Positions 23,250 through 32,956 of a stretch of DNA of 64,000 nt are shown here, in pieces. The position numbers and the translations under genes are program-made. The notes beneath the pieces were generated by a model. It saw only the letters and a list, made by a program, of their open reading frames with translations. It had not been told where the DNA came from and ran no database searches. This DNA is from Linum tenue (lineage: Eukaryota; Streptophyta; Magnoliopsida; Malpighiales; Linaceae). Location of the stretch: contig CAMGYJ010000011.1 in NCBI GenBank assembly GCA_946122785.1, positions 41,690,513-41,754,512 on the forward strand, in the 5' to 3' direction. Positions within the stretch are counted from its first letter, which is position 1; every line of letters begins with the position of its first letter.

Positions 23250-24639
23250 TAGGGTTGGCGAACGGTTTCCGGTTAGCGGCTAACCGGTCGGTTTCAACCG
23301 AACCGACCGGTTTTCGGCTAGCCGAAAAAACCGATTCCGAAGAGGGCGGTCGGTTGGCGGTGGGGATTATCAGGGCCCCGGTTAGCCGACTAACCGGGGT
23401 CGGAAACCGGCGGTTAACCGGCTAACCGACCCCTGCCCTTCCCCCTTAAACGACGCCGCCCACGCCCCCACGCTTCCGCTTCATCTCCTCCCTTCCCTTC
23501 ATCTCCCCCCTTCTCACCACCGACCAGCCCTTCCCCCTTCTCACCACCGACCTCCGCGCCTGCTGCTCCAAAGTCCAAACGCCCCTCCCCGCCTCTGCTT
23601 CCTTCATCTCCGCCATTGTCGTCGAGAGCAGGCTGGCCGGCACTCCGAGCCGTTTCCTTCTCCTTCTCCTCGTTCGCCACCACCATCGTCGTCCGCGCTC
23701 AAACCTCTCTTCCTCCTTCTCCTCTGTTCTCTCTACGAAACGAACCAGAGACCCCAAAACCATTCCTTCCCTCTCCAAATCGATGGTAAGTGGCGGATTA
23801 TGGTTTTGCATGTTTGATTTTCTGGGGTTTTGCTGGGATTTTGACCCCTTTTCTGGGTTTTTGGTTTTTGGTTGACCCCTCTCAACCAGCGACCCCGCCT
23901 GTTCCACCATCGTCGTTTCCTCCCCGTCGATTTTTTGCTGCGGCGTGGTCCGGGAGGTGGCGTAGTGGACGATTGCCTGGAGCTGGGCCCGCGTGGAGGC
24001 ATACTCGCCATCAGGCAGTATAGAAGGTGGTATTCCGTACCAAGCCTGGGGTTCGGCGATTCTCGCCGGCCTCTCCTTCTTCGCCCTCGGGTGGGTCATC
24101 AAAGGCGGTAATCCTCTCCCCTCCTTCAAAACCGACGACGACAACAACAAACCTTCCTATTCTGAGACCGCCGACGCCGATGCTCGCCGTTGAATCTGGC
24201 TCGTGATTTTTCGCTCTGTTTCTGATTGGATTTTGAGAAATTCAAAATTGGTCTCTCCTTCTCGCTACTGTTATCACTGATTTTGAAAGGAAGAAAGGAA
24301 GAAGAAAGGAAGAAGAAGAATCGAGAGAAGTGAGAGGGATAGGGCCGGCGGGTTTCTCTGGAAGAAAGGAAGAAGAAGAATTGAGAGAAGTGAGAGGGAT
24401 TAGGAGTGAGTGGTCCAGAATATTTCTTTTCTTTTCTTTCCTTTTTTTTTTGTAGAAAAGCTACATTTTCCGGTTGGCCGGCTAACCGTGCCTTAAACTG
24501 AAACCGATCGGTCGGTTGGCCGGCTAACCGTGACACACCTCACGGTCGGTGGTCGGCACCTATAGGGGGTGGCTCGGTTTAACCGATAACCGGATTTTCA
24601 GTTTTCGGTTAAATCGAAACCGACCGACTGCCACCCCTA
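23250..24639. mobile_element. 1.39-kb hAT-like element inserted in the Copia PBS
   Basis: It starts TAGGGTTGGC and ends GCCACCCCTA (imperfect inverted ends). A perfect 8-bp duplication GGTATCAG flanks it at 23242-23249 and 24640-24647. Both ends are rich in subterminal 'ggttagccgg/ccggctaacc' motifs, as in hAT elements, where such repeats bind transposase. No transposase frame is present. The middle is GC-rich and seems to carry a host-gene fragment at about 23935-24150. Confidence 0.9.
23935..24150 (-). pseudogene. Possible captured DUF579 (IRX15/GXM-type) gene fragment
   Basis: On the minus strand about 72 codons read through 'EPQAWYGIPPSILPDGEYAS' and 'QLQAIVHYATSRTTPQQ'. The second string resembles the conserved N-terminal part of DUF579 proteins (IRX15, glucuronoxylan methyltransferases), where 'LQAILHYATSR.VPQQ' precedes the catalytic domain. 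After PQQ the similarity ends and no catalytic region follows. The fragment is probably non-functional cargo. The family match is from memory and should be tested. Confidence 0.5.
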
Positions 24640-24754
24640 GGTATCAGAGCCTGGTTCCGAGAACTAGGGTTTCTGCATCCTTTACCCGCATTCTTCCTTC
24701 CCCTCAAACTCCAGCCCCGGTTCTTACATTCTCCCAATCAATCCCTTTCCAGCC

Positions 24755-26795
24755 ATGGATACCCAGCCGTTCCCTCTTGAATCCGCTCCTGGATCCGAAA
24801 CTGTGCTTGAATCGGAGCTGAAGAAGCAAAAACGCGAGGGAGCCGGTGAGAGCAAAGACGACGAGGTCGACGATGAAGGGGAGGACGACGAGGATGTCGA
24901 GATAGAAATCGTGGAAGAGGAGGATGATGGCACGGTCCGCGAAGTGTTTGTTCAGGCGCCGTCAGAGCCTTTGATCTGGTATCCCAAAGACAAGGCCGGG
25001 CAGGAGAAGTTAAAGCTCTTCTATGATACGATTCTGAAAAGCGAGGTATGTACGCACTGTGGCTTAAATTTTTGTGTTACAGTGATACTCTGTTCCTTGC
25101 GCTGAATGAATCATTCAAATTCTGCCCTCACCCAAAGCAGGGATTTGATGTGGGCGAAGAACTTCCTCCTGTGGACATCATTGAATTCGGCGTTCTGCCA
25201 GTCAACTTGGAATCTAAGCGGCATGGCAACAATGTCAAGGAGTGTGTGGATTTCGTGATTAGGCAACACAATGAAGACCACAAGGGGGTTTGTATCTGAT
25301 CCTCATCGCCTTTTGCTCTGCCTTTCTCTCTGAATCTATCTGTGTTTGTTGTTATTGTTGTTGTTGTGGTGGTGCTATCATGGACTGACCGAGAGCTAAT
25401 TATCGAGACATTGAATTATCCGGGCACATACTTTGTGAAATGGTTCATACATGTTTGTTGCCAGCATAATTTGGGGTGTACCCAGGGCGGAGGGAGTGTA
25501 TTGGTAGGGTGTTCCACTAGGGCTGGCTACTTGGTCCCGGACTGTTTGGTTTTACCCGAAACCGGACCGTATAATCCGGACCGGGACCGGACTGGGACCG
25601 GATAGCAAACAATGCAATCTCATATTCGGGCTTAGATTTGAGGTAAAAAACCGGATAAGAGACCCCCAACACTTAAAATCAAGATAAAATTGGGACCGGA
25701 CCGGTCAAGACCGGACTGTATCCAATCCAATCTTTGGTCCTTATATTCCCGAAAAGACCATGTTGGGACCGGATCAATTTGGTCCAATTTAACCGGACCG
25801 GACCATATAGTCACCCCTATGTTCCAGGCACACCCTTGGATTGGAACAATAACAATATTAAAAGTAGGTATATTAGTTTATTTACAATAACACTTAACAT
25901 GGAGCCTTATTCCTATCACTAGTATTTCTAATAAGAAACTACAATATAATTAATATCATACATTTAAATTATCTTCAGCTATATAGATTAAAACATAGTT
26001 TGCACATAAACAAAATCAAATCAAAACAACATGCGAATAACTCAATGTTTCAATCTCCAATTTTTAGATAATTGTTAGCTCCAATGTGTGGTGACTCTTA
26101 TTCTCTCATAATAACACTATGTCAATTATCGAGGTTAGTATCTAATTATCCTCAAACATGATTGCTAAGTTGCGCGCCTCTACCATCTCATTCCAAACGT
26201 CGTTCCTCGACTATCCATGATCACCTGACCGACTTTAACAACACAAATTTGAATGATTAACAAGTACTTGGTAAGATATATTGACAATAAATCTTTGTTA
26301 GTTTATATGCATAATATATATTTTAAAAGTTTCATTCGAGGGTAAAAAACATTGTGTCGTTGCAATAATTCATAATTTTTCATATAAGATAAATTTACTT
26401 TTAAAAAAATTGCACCCTTTACCTAGAATCCTGGCTACGTCACTGGATGTACCTTTCCTCAGGTGTCAAATGTGATGCTTGTGCCTGGTCGTTTATATCA
26501 GATCTCGCGACATGATGATGAGCTTGTCTGTCTGTCTTTGTATGGTATGCAGGAATCCGTGCTGAAAGTTGTTAAGATCGTGAAGGCGAATTGGGGCCAG
26601 TGCTCTGGCAAGAACTACTACATCACCTTCGAGGCTGCTGACCTGCTGTCGTCTTCCGATCATGCTGCTACGAGAACCTATGAAGCTGAGGTTTATCGGA
26701 ACATTCGTGGCAAACTATCGACGACACTGTTCCGAGAGAAAGGTCAGAAACAGAGCATTCGAGAAATGGAAGGCCGCCCACGCACCTGCATGTAA
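24755..26795 (+). CDS. Gene B: cystatin-like family protein, paralogue of gene A, three exons
   Basis: Predicted exons are 24755-25045, 25141-25287 and 26553-26795 (226 residues). Introns are GT-AG and phase 0, of 95 and 1265 bp. An acidic run (residues about 35-58) precedes WYPK at 75-78. Exon 2 has 'GFDVGEELPPVDIIEF' against 'GFDYVQRPPVDVIEY' in gene A, and both end with a Glu-Cys-Val-Asp motif. Exon 3 has 'VKANW', 'YYITFEA' and 'TYEAEVYRNIRGK'. Exon 3 was started at 26553 rather than after the earlier AG at 26462 because this matches gene A. Function is unknown; a cystatin/monellin fold is inferred. Intron 2 is swollen by two nested transposons. The Copia LTR and PBS end only about 100 bp upstream of the start codon. 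Confidence 0.68.
25483..26446. mobile_element. 964-bp hAT-like element in intron 2 of gene B
   Basis: Ends CAGGGCGGAGGGAG and (reverse complement of the right end) CAGTGACGTAGCCAGGAT resemble the 'CAGTGGCGGAG' family seen at 48166 and 52143. Flanks GGTGTACC (25475-25482) and GATGTACC (26447-26454) are an 8-bp duplication with one mismatch. It contains a second insertion at 25518-25819. Confidence 0.72.
25518..25819. mobile_element. 302-bp hAT-type MITE nested near the left end of the previous element
   Basis: It starts TAGGGCTGGC and ends GTCACCCCTA, with abundant 'ggaccgg/ccggacc' subterminal motifs. Flanks TGTTCCAC and TGTTCCAG form an 8-bp duplication with one mismatch. Confidence 0.8.
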
Positions 26796-27019
26796 TGAAT
26801 GGGAGGAAGGAAGGGAGGGAGGTTTAGAGAGTTTAAAGGAAATGCACATTCTGCCAAAAATGTCAAAGGCGAAAAAAATGCCATGCAATGCACATTCTGC
26901 CGGCCATGATTTTATAAGTGTCTAATGAGCGATTCTGAAAATATATTATCGAGTATTTATTCAAAAATCGTTTGAGTAAACTATAAGAAGCTGCATCTGC
27001 ATGGCAGCCGTTCCCAATC
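26796..27019. other. 3' flank of gene B
   Basis: Probable 3' untranslated region. A 'aaatgcacattctgcc' string occurs twice (26840-26855 and 26888-26903). No gene is visible. Confidence 0.45.
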
Positions 27020-27298
27020 TTGAAAAAATGGGTCGAGCGAAAGGAAAGAGTTTGCGATAGGCAAGGGTTGGAAAAACCTCCTTCTGCCAAAAAGCAAAAG
27101 ACCCAAGGCCCACCTGATCACCCACAGCAAGAGGATGGTGTGGTAGATCCGTCGTCTACGTCATCACCGGCGCCAGGAGAAGAGAAGCTACCGATGTGGG
27201 AGCTCGCGATGCTATCGAGGAGGAGGAGGACGAGTCGCCTAAAACATTGGATGAGTACAGACGTAATTGCAACAACAAATATTATGACCAATTGGTGG

Positions 27299-28474
27299 GG
27301 CTAAGATCTGGTGACTGAGGGGTCCCTTAGTCACATGACTAAGTCAATCTTAGCCATTGAACCTCATTAAAATCTAATGGTCCAAATTAATTCAATTTAA
27401 TGAAGGACACTATGGTAATTACAATGTTTATTTATGAATTAATTAAAACAAAATAATAAGCGTCACTCCTCTGTCCGCCGCCTGCCGACGTCCGGCTTCC
27501 CTTCCGGCGGGGAAATTGTTCCGATGGGAATTTTCCCGGTGGCGGCGTGCTTCTCTTTCCAGGGGGATTGGATTCACCAGGGGAATTATTTTTCCCAGCC
27601 GGCTTCCTTTTCCAGGGGGGATTGTTTCCACCAGTGGAATTATGAGAGAGAGAGAGAGAGAGAGAGATTCCCGGCGACAGTGTTGAGTTTGTGATGTTTA
27701 CTGACTTATTTTGTAATGTTTGTATAGATTCGGTTTGTATTGTTTGTTATTTTTAGTGACATTTTGTACGGTTAGTATGCTTTGTACTGTTTTTCGGTTT
27801 ATTTAGTAATGTTTGTACGCTTTGTTATTTTGTAATGTTTGTCGGGTTTTTTGTAATGTTTGTAAACTTTGTTATTTTTGTGCACCATGTTTATCATTTT
27901 TGTCAACCATGTTTGTAATGTTTTTTTATGTCTAAAAAACAACCTGGTTGACTTTTGGATGGAACTTCTCTATATAGGGATGGAGCCTCCAAAGTCAACC
28001 CGAGTGTTTTTTCAGTTCGTATGGATTGTCGGTCTAGTTTGTCATTTTTGTCCACCATGTTCGTACTGTTTGTATGTCTAAAAAACACCCGGGTTGACTT
28101 TGGAAAGGAGCCCCTCTATATAGGATGGAGCCTCAAAAGTCAACCCGGTTGTTTTTTCTTTTTGTATGGTTTGTATTGTTTGTCGGTCTAGTTTGTATTG
28201 TTTGTACAGTTCATACGTTTGTAATGTTTGTAAATCTGTTTGTATGTTTTGTCGCTCTAGTTTGTACTGTTCGTATGTTTGTATGGTTTGTACTGATTGT
28301 AAATCCGGTTTGTATACTTCGTAATTTTTCATAATACCCAAACTACCCCTGCCATTAATTAAATAGTCCTTCCCACTTTTTAACCATTGGATTGAAGTGT
28401 CCAGATCTAATGGCTAGGAGAGGCTTAGTCAAGTGACTAAGCACCCCCCCCCCTTAGTCACCAGATCCGCACTC
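27299..28474. mobile_element. 1.18-kb Mutator-like element inside the pseudogene
   Basis: Inverted ends of about 75 bp share 'gatctggtgact', 'cttagtcac' and 'gactaag' in order (27305-27380 against 28474-28395). The flanking direct repeat CCAATTGGTGG (27288-27298, 28475-28485) is 9-11 bp long depending on where the terminus is drawn. The interior is made of short 'gtttgta(c/t)tgtttgtatg' repeats and two small palindromic units. No transposase. Confidence 0.82.
27937..28155. repeat. Two copies of a ~76-bp palindromic unit within the MULE
   Basis: Copies at about 27937-28012 and 28079-28155. In each, 'ggttgactttgg' on one arm pairs with 'caaagtcaaccc' on the other, around 'ctctatatagg'. They look like tiny foldback MITEs or one that was duplicated locally. 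Confidence 0.7.
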
Positions 28475-28807
28475 CCAATTGGTGGCATGTTCGTGGACTA
28501 ACATGGACCCGAAAACACCATTGTGGTTGGTGAATTATTTTTCTTCTTCATTTTGTATGTTTGCTTGTTCTTCCAGAATTAGCTGGTAGCAAGGTTTCTG
28601 TTTTTGTTACCAGTTTCACGATTAATTTTGGATGTACTCGATTTACATTACACGTTGCTTAACTTTGATGATGAGACCGAAGAAGAACGGGAAATCACGA
28701 AAGGGAAACCACCATACTTGTCAAGGAAGCATTGGACTCTTACAACGAGAAGAATAAGGTACCAGAAGAACCACTTGGTTCTGATTTGTCTTCTGTTTCT
28801 TAGTTGA

Positions 28808-29172
28808 TATGAGGGTTCAGAAAAAGCGTGAGGCCGGTGGTTTGTGCAAAACGGCGACTTTAAGTAGAAATAACGATTTTATAACATGTTGTTTTTCACT
28901 TAGTTTGATTTCAAATGATTAATAACTTAACTAACTATAAAAGATAATCAAAATATGTCTAGACTTAGAATTGTAATTCCAGATCGAGGAACTGAGTGCA
29001 GGATGCATTTCGAGATATGGTAGCTGGAGTTGGTTTGTTTTGGAAAGATTAGTAATTACAATTTTTAATTAAATCCTTGGTCTGCTAAGTGCAATTAATC
29101 AGTGTCTCGCTTCGATTAATCACGTCTTGCACCGATTTATTGTGCCTAGTTGTTCCCTTAAGAGCATATCTA
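28808..29172. other. Spacer, nothing recognised
   Basis: AT-rich, without coding signal. Confidence 0.45.
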
Positions 29173-29450
29173 GTTAGTAAAATACAGTACGGAAAAATTA
29201 CGTATAAAATATGTACGGGTATTTTACTTCGTCTCTAAACTATTGTTACATTTAATAGTACACTAATAGTCATAAATATATAAAATTAATTATTTAAAAT
29301 ATATCTATATATATAAATAATATTAAAGTTAATAATTTAATTCATTAAATATGGATATTAAATGTGTTATACGAGTTTATTACGTGTTTAGTAGGGGAGT
29401 CATCAAATGAACGGGGAAATGTATGTGTATTAAACGGAGTATTTACTAAC
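29173..29450. mobile_element. 278-bp MITE, copy 1
   Basis: Ends GTTAGTAAAATAC and GTATTTACTAAC are inverted repeats flanked by TA. A second copy lies at 60428-60771, with shared interior ('tttaatagtac', 'gtcataaatatataaaat', 'taatttaattcattaaata'). The TA flanks would suit a Tc1/mariner-type MITE, but copy 2 has CA on one side, so the class is open. Confidence 0.72.
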
Positions 29451-30226
29451 TATGCCTAATAGTAACTTTGACATTTATATGAAACGCTTAATTGTCTGCC
29501 CTAGGATATGAGCGAAGCCGTTTTGTCACTGCCCAGAAGAGTGCGCAGAATTATACCTTCTTGAACTATGGTTAATATAATTCCCTGGCTAGCGTCAGTT
29601 TACCTCAATAATTAACTCCCACACAAGTTGCTGCCATTGGATTGAATACTTGCTTAGCTTTGCTTTGCATCGAATTTTGGTCTTGCCATGATGCAAGGTG
29701 TCAAGTATGGGACTTGCTATTTGTCGCCAACCAAATTTCTATTTGCCACCAACTAAAAAAAAAGTATATATGTACATTTTTGGTTAAGGAGTTTCACAAT
29801 CTACAACATATCCAACTTTCAGAAAACGTATTGAATCAGTAAAAATCAACGCTCGTCGGAAAAGTCGCCAAAAAATCATCGGGAAAGCCGAACCTCGACG
29901 TAAACTGCGGACACGCATCCATGAATCATCCCTAAGCAGGTGCGTCGTTTTTTTGTAGTTTTGAACAATTTTTCCGACAATTTTCAACGAACAGACGGCG
30001 TGCCGAAATTTTCCGGCGGCCGGAACCTAGCCGGGCCGATGGAAATTTGTGGCCGGAGACAGGCTGAGCTACAAAATGTTTTCGGCTCAGCCTGGCTCCG
30101 GTAACCGATTTCAGGCGGACCTGCATGGTTCCGGCCGCGGAAAATTTTTGGCCCGGCCAGGTTTCGGCCGCCGGAAAATTTCGGCCCACAGTCTGTGTTT
30201 GGAATTTTTTGGAAAAATTCGATTTT

Positions 30227-30354
30227 AGGAGTTGAATTTAGAGTTTAGGAGTTGAATTTAGCGTTTAAGAGTTGAATTTAGCATGTAAGAATTGAATTTA
30301 GAGTTTAGGAGTTGAATTTAGCGTGTAAGAATTGAATTTAGAGTTTAGGAGTTG
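30227..30354. repeat. Minisatellite, 20-bp unit, about six copies
   Basis: Repeats of GTTGAATTTAGAGTTTAGGA with variants (agcgttta, agcatgta) run in tandem at exact 20-bp spacing. Confidence 0.9.
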
Positions 30355-30581
30355 AAAACACATCAGAAGGGGTCAAGCCGTCAAGAGCGACGCACTGCCT
30401 GATGAGGCCTTTGATGGAAAGCCTCTGATGGAAAGGTGTCCAAAACACATCAGAAGGAGTCAAGCTGTCAAGGGTTCGACGATAGAACGCCAACTTCACA
30501 CTGGGATACGCCACAGAACCAGGTGTCGGCTTCCCAATCCATCGTGAAGCCCTAGCCTCATCAGATCCAACGACGGGTGGC

Positions 30582-31853
30582 TCAAAGTGAGATGGCCTGA
30601 AACTCGAAAATTACTCGTAGATCCAACACTGCAGAAGTGTGAGACAACCAGCCACCCCCTGCACCAGCTCGAGACGCCTGACCAAGGTATCTGTACAACC
30701 AAGCAAGTGTACCTGACGCCCAACTGTATTGATCTACCTCCTCCAACTCGTCCAAAAATAGGTTCACCACCGGCCGAACCCTGTCTCTGCCTTGTCCACA
30801 AACAAAGTGGACCCCAACAGCAACAACAAGTATGACTGCGCCTCTGTCACATGTGTCTCGTTCGCCTACAAGCATCTCCGCAAGAAAACCGTCCTTGTTG
30901 TACCACTTACCCTTACTAACATATCCAGGGGCCTCTGACCGACCACTCAGCTAATCCGAGTTCATCCCAAGAAGCGCACACAAACCCACCTCTGGATGGT
31001 CACACTGCGCAGAAGTTCTACTCATCAGTCGTTCCTCAACAGGAATCTGCAGTAAGTACTGAACATCGTGGAGGAGGATCGTCATCTCTCCAAAAGGCAA
31101 GTGGAAGGTGTTCGTGTTTGGCTGCCACCTCTCCCCAAAAGCTGAGATCAAAGCCTCGTCAATTGCTATCTTGCGGAACATAGAGTAGATCAGGTGATGG
31201 AGACCTAGCTGCTGAACCAGATCCTCCGCACAAACATGCGTAAACACGTAGCTACCCAGATAATCAACCGTCGATGTACGACTGTAGAACCTAATGACCC
31301 CTCGATCTGCAATCCTCGTCCAAAGCGCATAGGCAGCGTGGCCACGGATGCCCCTAATGAGGCTAGGATCCGTAGGTCCACCAGGACACTCACCAACAAG
31401 CTCCCACGGTGGAGAACCATTCGAACGTCCTCCCCTACTCCGTCTAGTCCCGGAGATCTCTGTCTTCTCATGAGTAGGTGGTACGAACCATTCAACTCAG
31501 TCCCTATACATAGCAGGACGTGATGTTGTCGTACAAGACGACACTCGTCCATGTCCTCGCCTAGGTGGAGGGACCTGGATATCCTCATCAGTATCGTCCA
31601 GATCAAACTCAACCGAGATCACCCTCGATGCAGCACTCGGGTTCCTCCCATGGGAACCAGACGCCCGTGATGCCGAACGAGCAACTATAGTAGGAGCCTC
31701 TAACTCATCATCCCCTAAATCTGCCTCTGACTGATGTCCAATCTGTCGAGAGCGCTTCTTCTCCTTATTCTTCTTGGGCACCTTCCTTCGTGTTGATGCA
31801 TAAACAATCCTACCATCGAATCTAGGCAACTCACTCCCACCCGCATCATCCAT
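30582..31853 (-). pseudogene. Plant mobile domain (MAIN-like, PMD) pseudogene in the MULE
   Basis: A single minus-strand frame from the Met at 31853 to 30582, interrupted only by in-frame stops at about 31497-31499 and 30951-30953. The N-terminus is acidic and basic (starting MDDAGGSELPRFDGR, with a Lys-rich run). The PMD core follows: 'AYALWTRIADRGVIRFYS', 'LGLHHLIYSMFRKIAIDEAL', 'NTFHLPFGEMTILLHDVQYL', then 'YSWASGTLAWLYRYLGQASR'. These are hallmark strings of the PF10536 domain. Cellular MAIN proteins act in the nucleus in genome stability and silencing; this copy is element-borne and probably dead. A further degraded tail may continue to about 30490. Confidence 0.82.
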
Positions 31854-31859
31854 ATCTAA

Positions 31860-32400
31860 TTATCTACAAATTATACTTAGATGCGCACTAATTAATTAAT
31901 TTTCTATTAACTAATGTCCTGAATATTAACATTAATTGTTAATCAATCACTAATTACTTAATTTTCTATTAACTAATTTAAGTAATTAAACATTCATACA
32001 CCAATCGAAATACACTAATTGCTAATTACTATTAACTAAAGTATTGAATATTAACATTAATTTTCAAATCAATCACTAGTTAATTAATTTTCTATTAAAT
32101 AATTTAAGTAATTAAACATTCATACACCAATTGAAATACACTAATTACTAATTTATATTAACTAATGTACTAAATATTAATATTAATTGTTAAATCAATC
32201 ACTAATTAATTAATTTTCTATTAAATCATTTAAGTAATCAAATATTCATACACCAATTTAAATAAATATTAACACTAATTGTTAATTTCTATTAACTAAT
32301 GTACTGAATATTAACATTAATTATTTAATCAATCACTAATTAATTAATTTTCTATTAACTCATTAATTTTCTACTGACTAATTAATTAACATATAAAATA
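31860..32400. repeat. AT-rich diverged tandem repeats inside the MULE
   Basis: A unit of about 120-130 bp recurs four times or so, built from 'caatcactaattaattaattttctattaa' and 'aagtaatt..aatattcatacacc' text (phrases shown in part). Copies differ by small indels. Confidence 0.7.
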
Positions 32401-32956
32401 AAATTGCCTGCAAAATCCGGTCAGACCGAAAATATTTGCGGTCGGTGCGCCGCCGGGCCGAAAAAATTTGCGGTTGGTGCGCAGCCGAGCCAGGAGGAGA
32501 GCAGGCCGAAAATCTCTTTCGGCCCGGAGGCGCCCCGACCGCAAAAAATTTTTGACCGACCATCGTACACACTGCCAGAAAAATATCGGTCGGCGTGTTC
32601 GGCGGCGAACTGGAAAAAAGTTGCGGCGTGACGCCGCCACGCCGACAGAAATTTTTGGCTCGGCGGCGTCCCGGCCACAATTTTTTTCGGCCTGCCGTCA
32701 TTCTCGCCAGAAAACTGAAAAAGTTGCCGGAAAAATTAAACTTATTTGTTTTCCGACGGTTGAGGACAACGAGAGGTTGGCCGGCGATGGATGCACTGGG
32801 CTCGACGACAGAAATTTTTGTTGGAATGAGTCAAATGTTATTGGTATCCAAATTTATAGAATGAAAGAAAGGGAAAATTCAAAAATAATAATAATAATTT
32901 AGTTGGCGGCAAATAGCGATTTGGTTGGCGGCAAATAGCCGTTCACGTCAAGTATG

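Larger units (their letters stand above)
27020..28807 (+). pseudogene. Acidic-protein family copy (W+Z exons) split by a transposon
   Basis: 27050-27298 encodes a Pro/Ser-rich start, an acidic stretch and 'LDEYRRNCNNKYYDQLV', with a frame change near 27180. The reading resumes at 28475 ('QLVACSWTNMDPKTPLW') after a 1.18-kb insertion. An intron with text shared with 16660-16790 and 18360-18480 follows, and then 'FDDETEEEREITKG' at about 28662. The region is thus a disrupted copy of the family represented at 16795 and 18195. The protein function is not recognised. Confidence 0.58.
29710..32946. mobile_element. 3.2-kb Mutator-like element carrying a plant mobile domain gene
   Basis: Termini share 'gctatttg(t/c)cgccaacc' and 'ctatttgccaccaacta' as inverted repeats (29715-29760 against 32940-32895). 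The direct repeat GTCAAGTATG (29700-29709 and 32947-32956; 9-10 bp) flanks it. Just inside both ends lie GC-rich arms full of 'ccggaaaatttcggcc'-type text (29840-30190 and 32400-32740). The cargo is a MAIN-like PMD gene on the minus strand. PMD genes carried by plant MULEs are an established phenomenon. No MURA transposase was seen. Confidence 0.83.

Noticed and set aside
23414..23686. Gly/Glu-rich minus-strand frame in the hAT-like element
   Set aside because: Low-complexity, purine-rich; no homology pattern. Only the 23935-24150 part looks protein-like.
26463..26552. Extending exon 3 of gene B upstream to the AG at 26462
   Set aside because: The frame is open, but gene A aligns only from the AG at 26552, and the extra 30 residues have no counterpart.
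30227..30354. CRISPR-like array
   Set aside because: Contiguous 20-bp units with no spacers in a plant context: a minisatellite.
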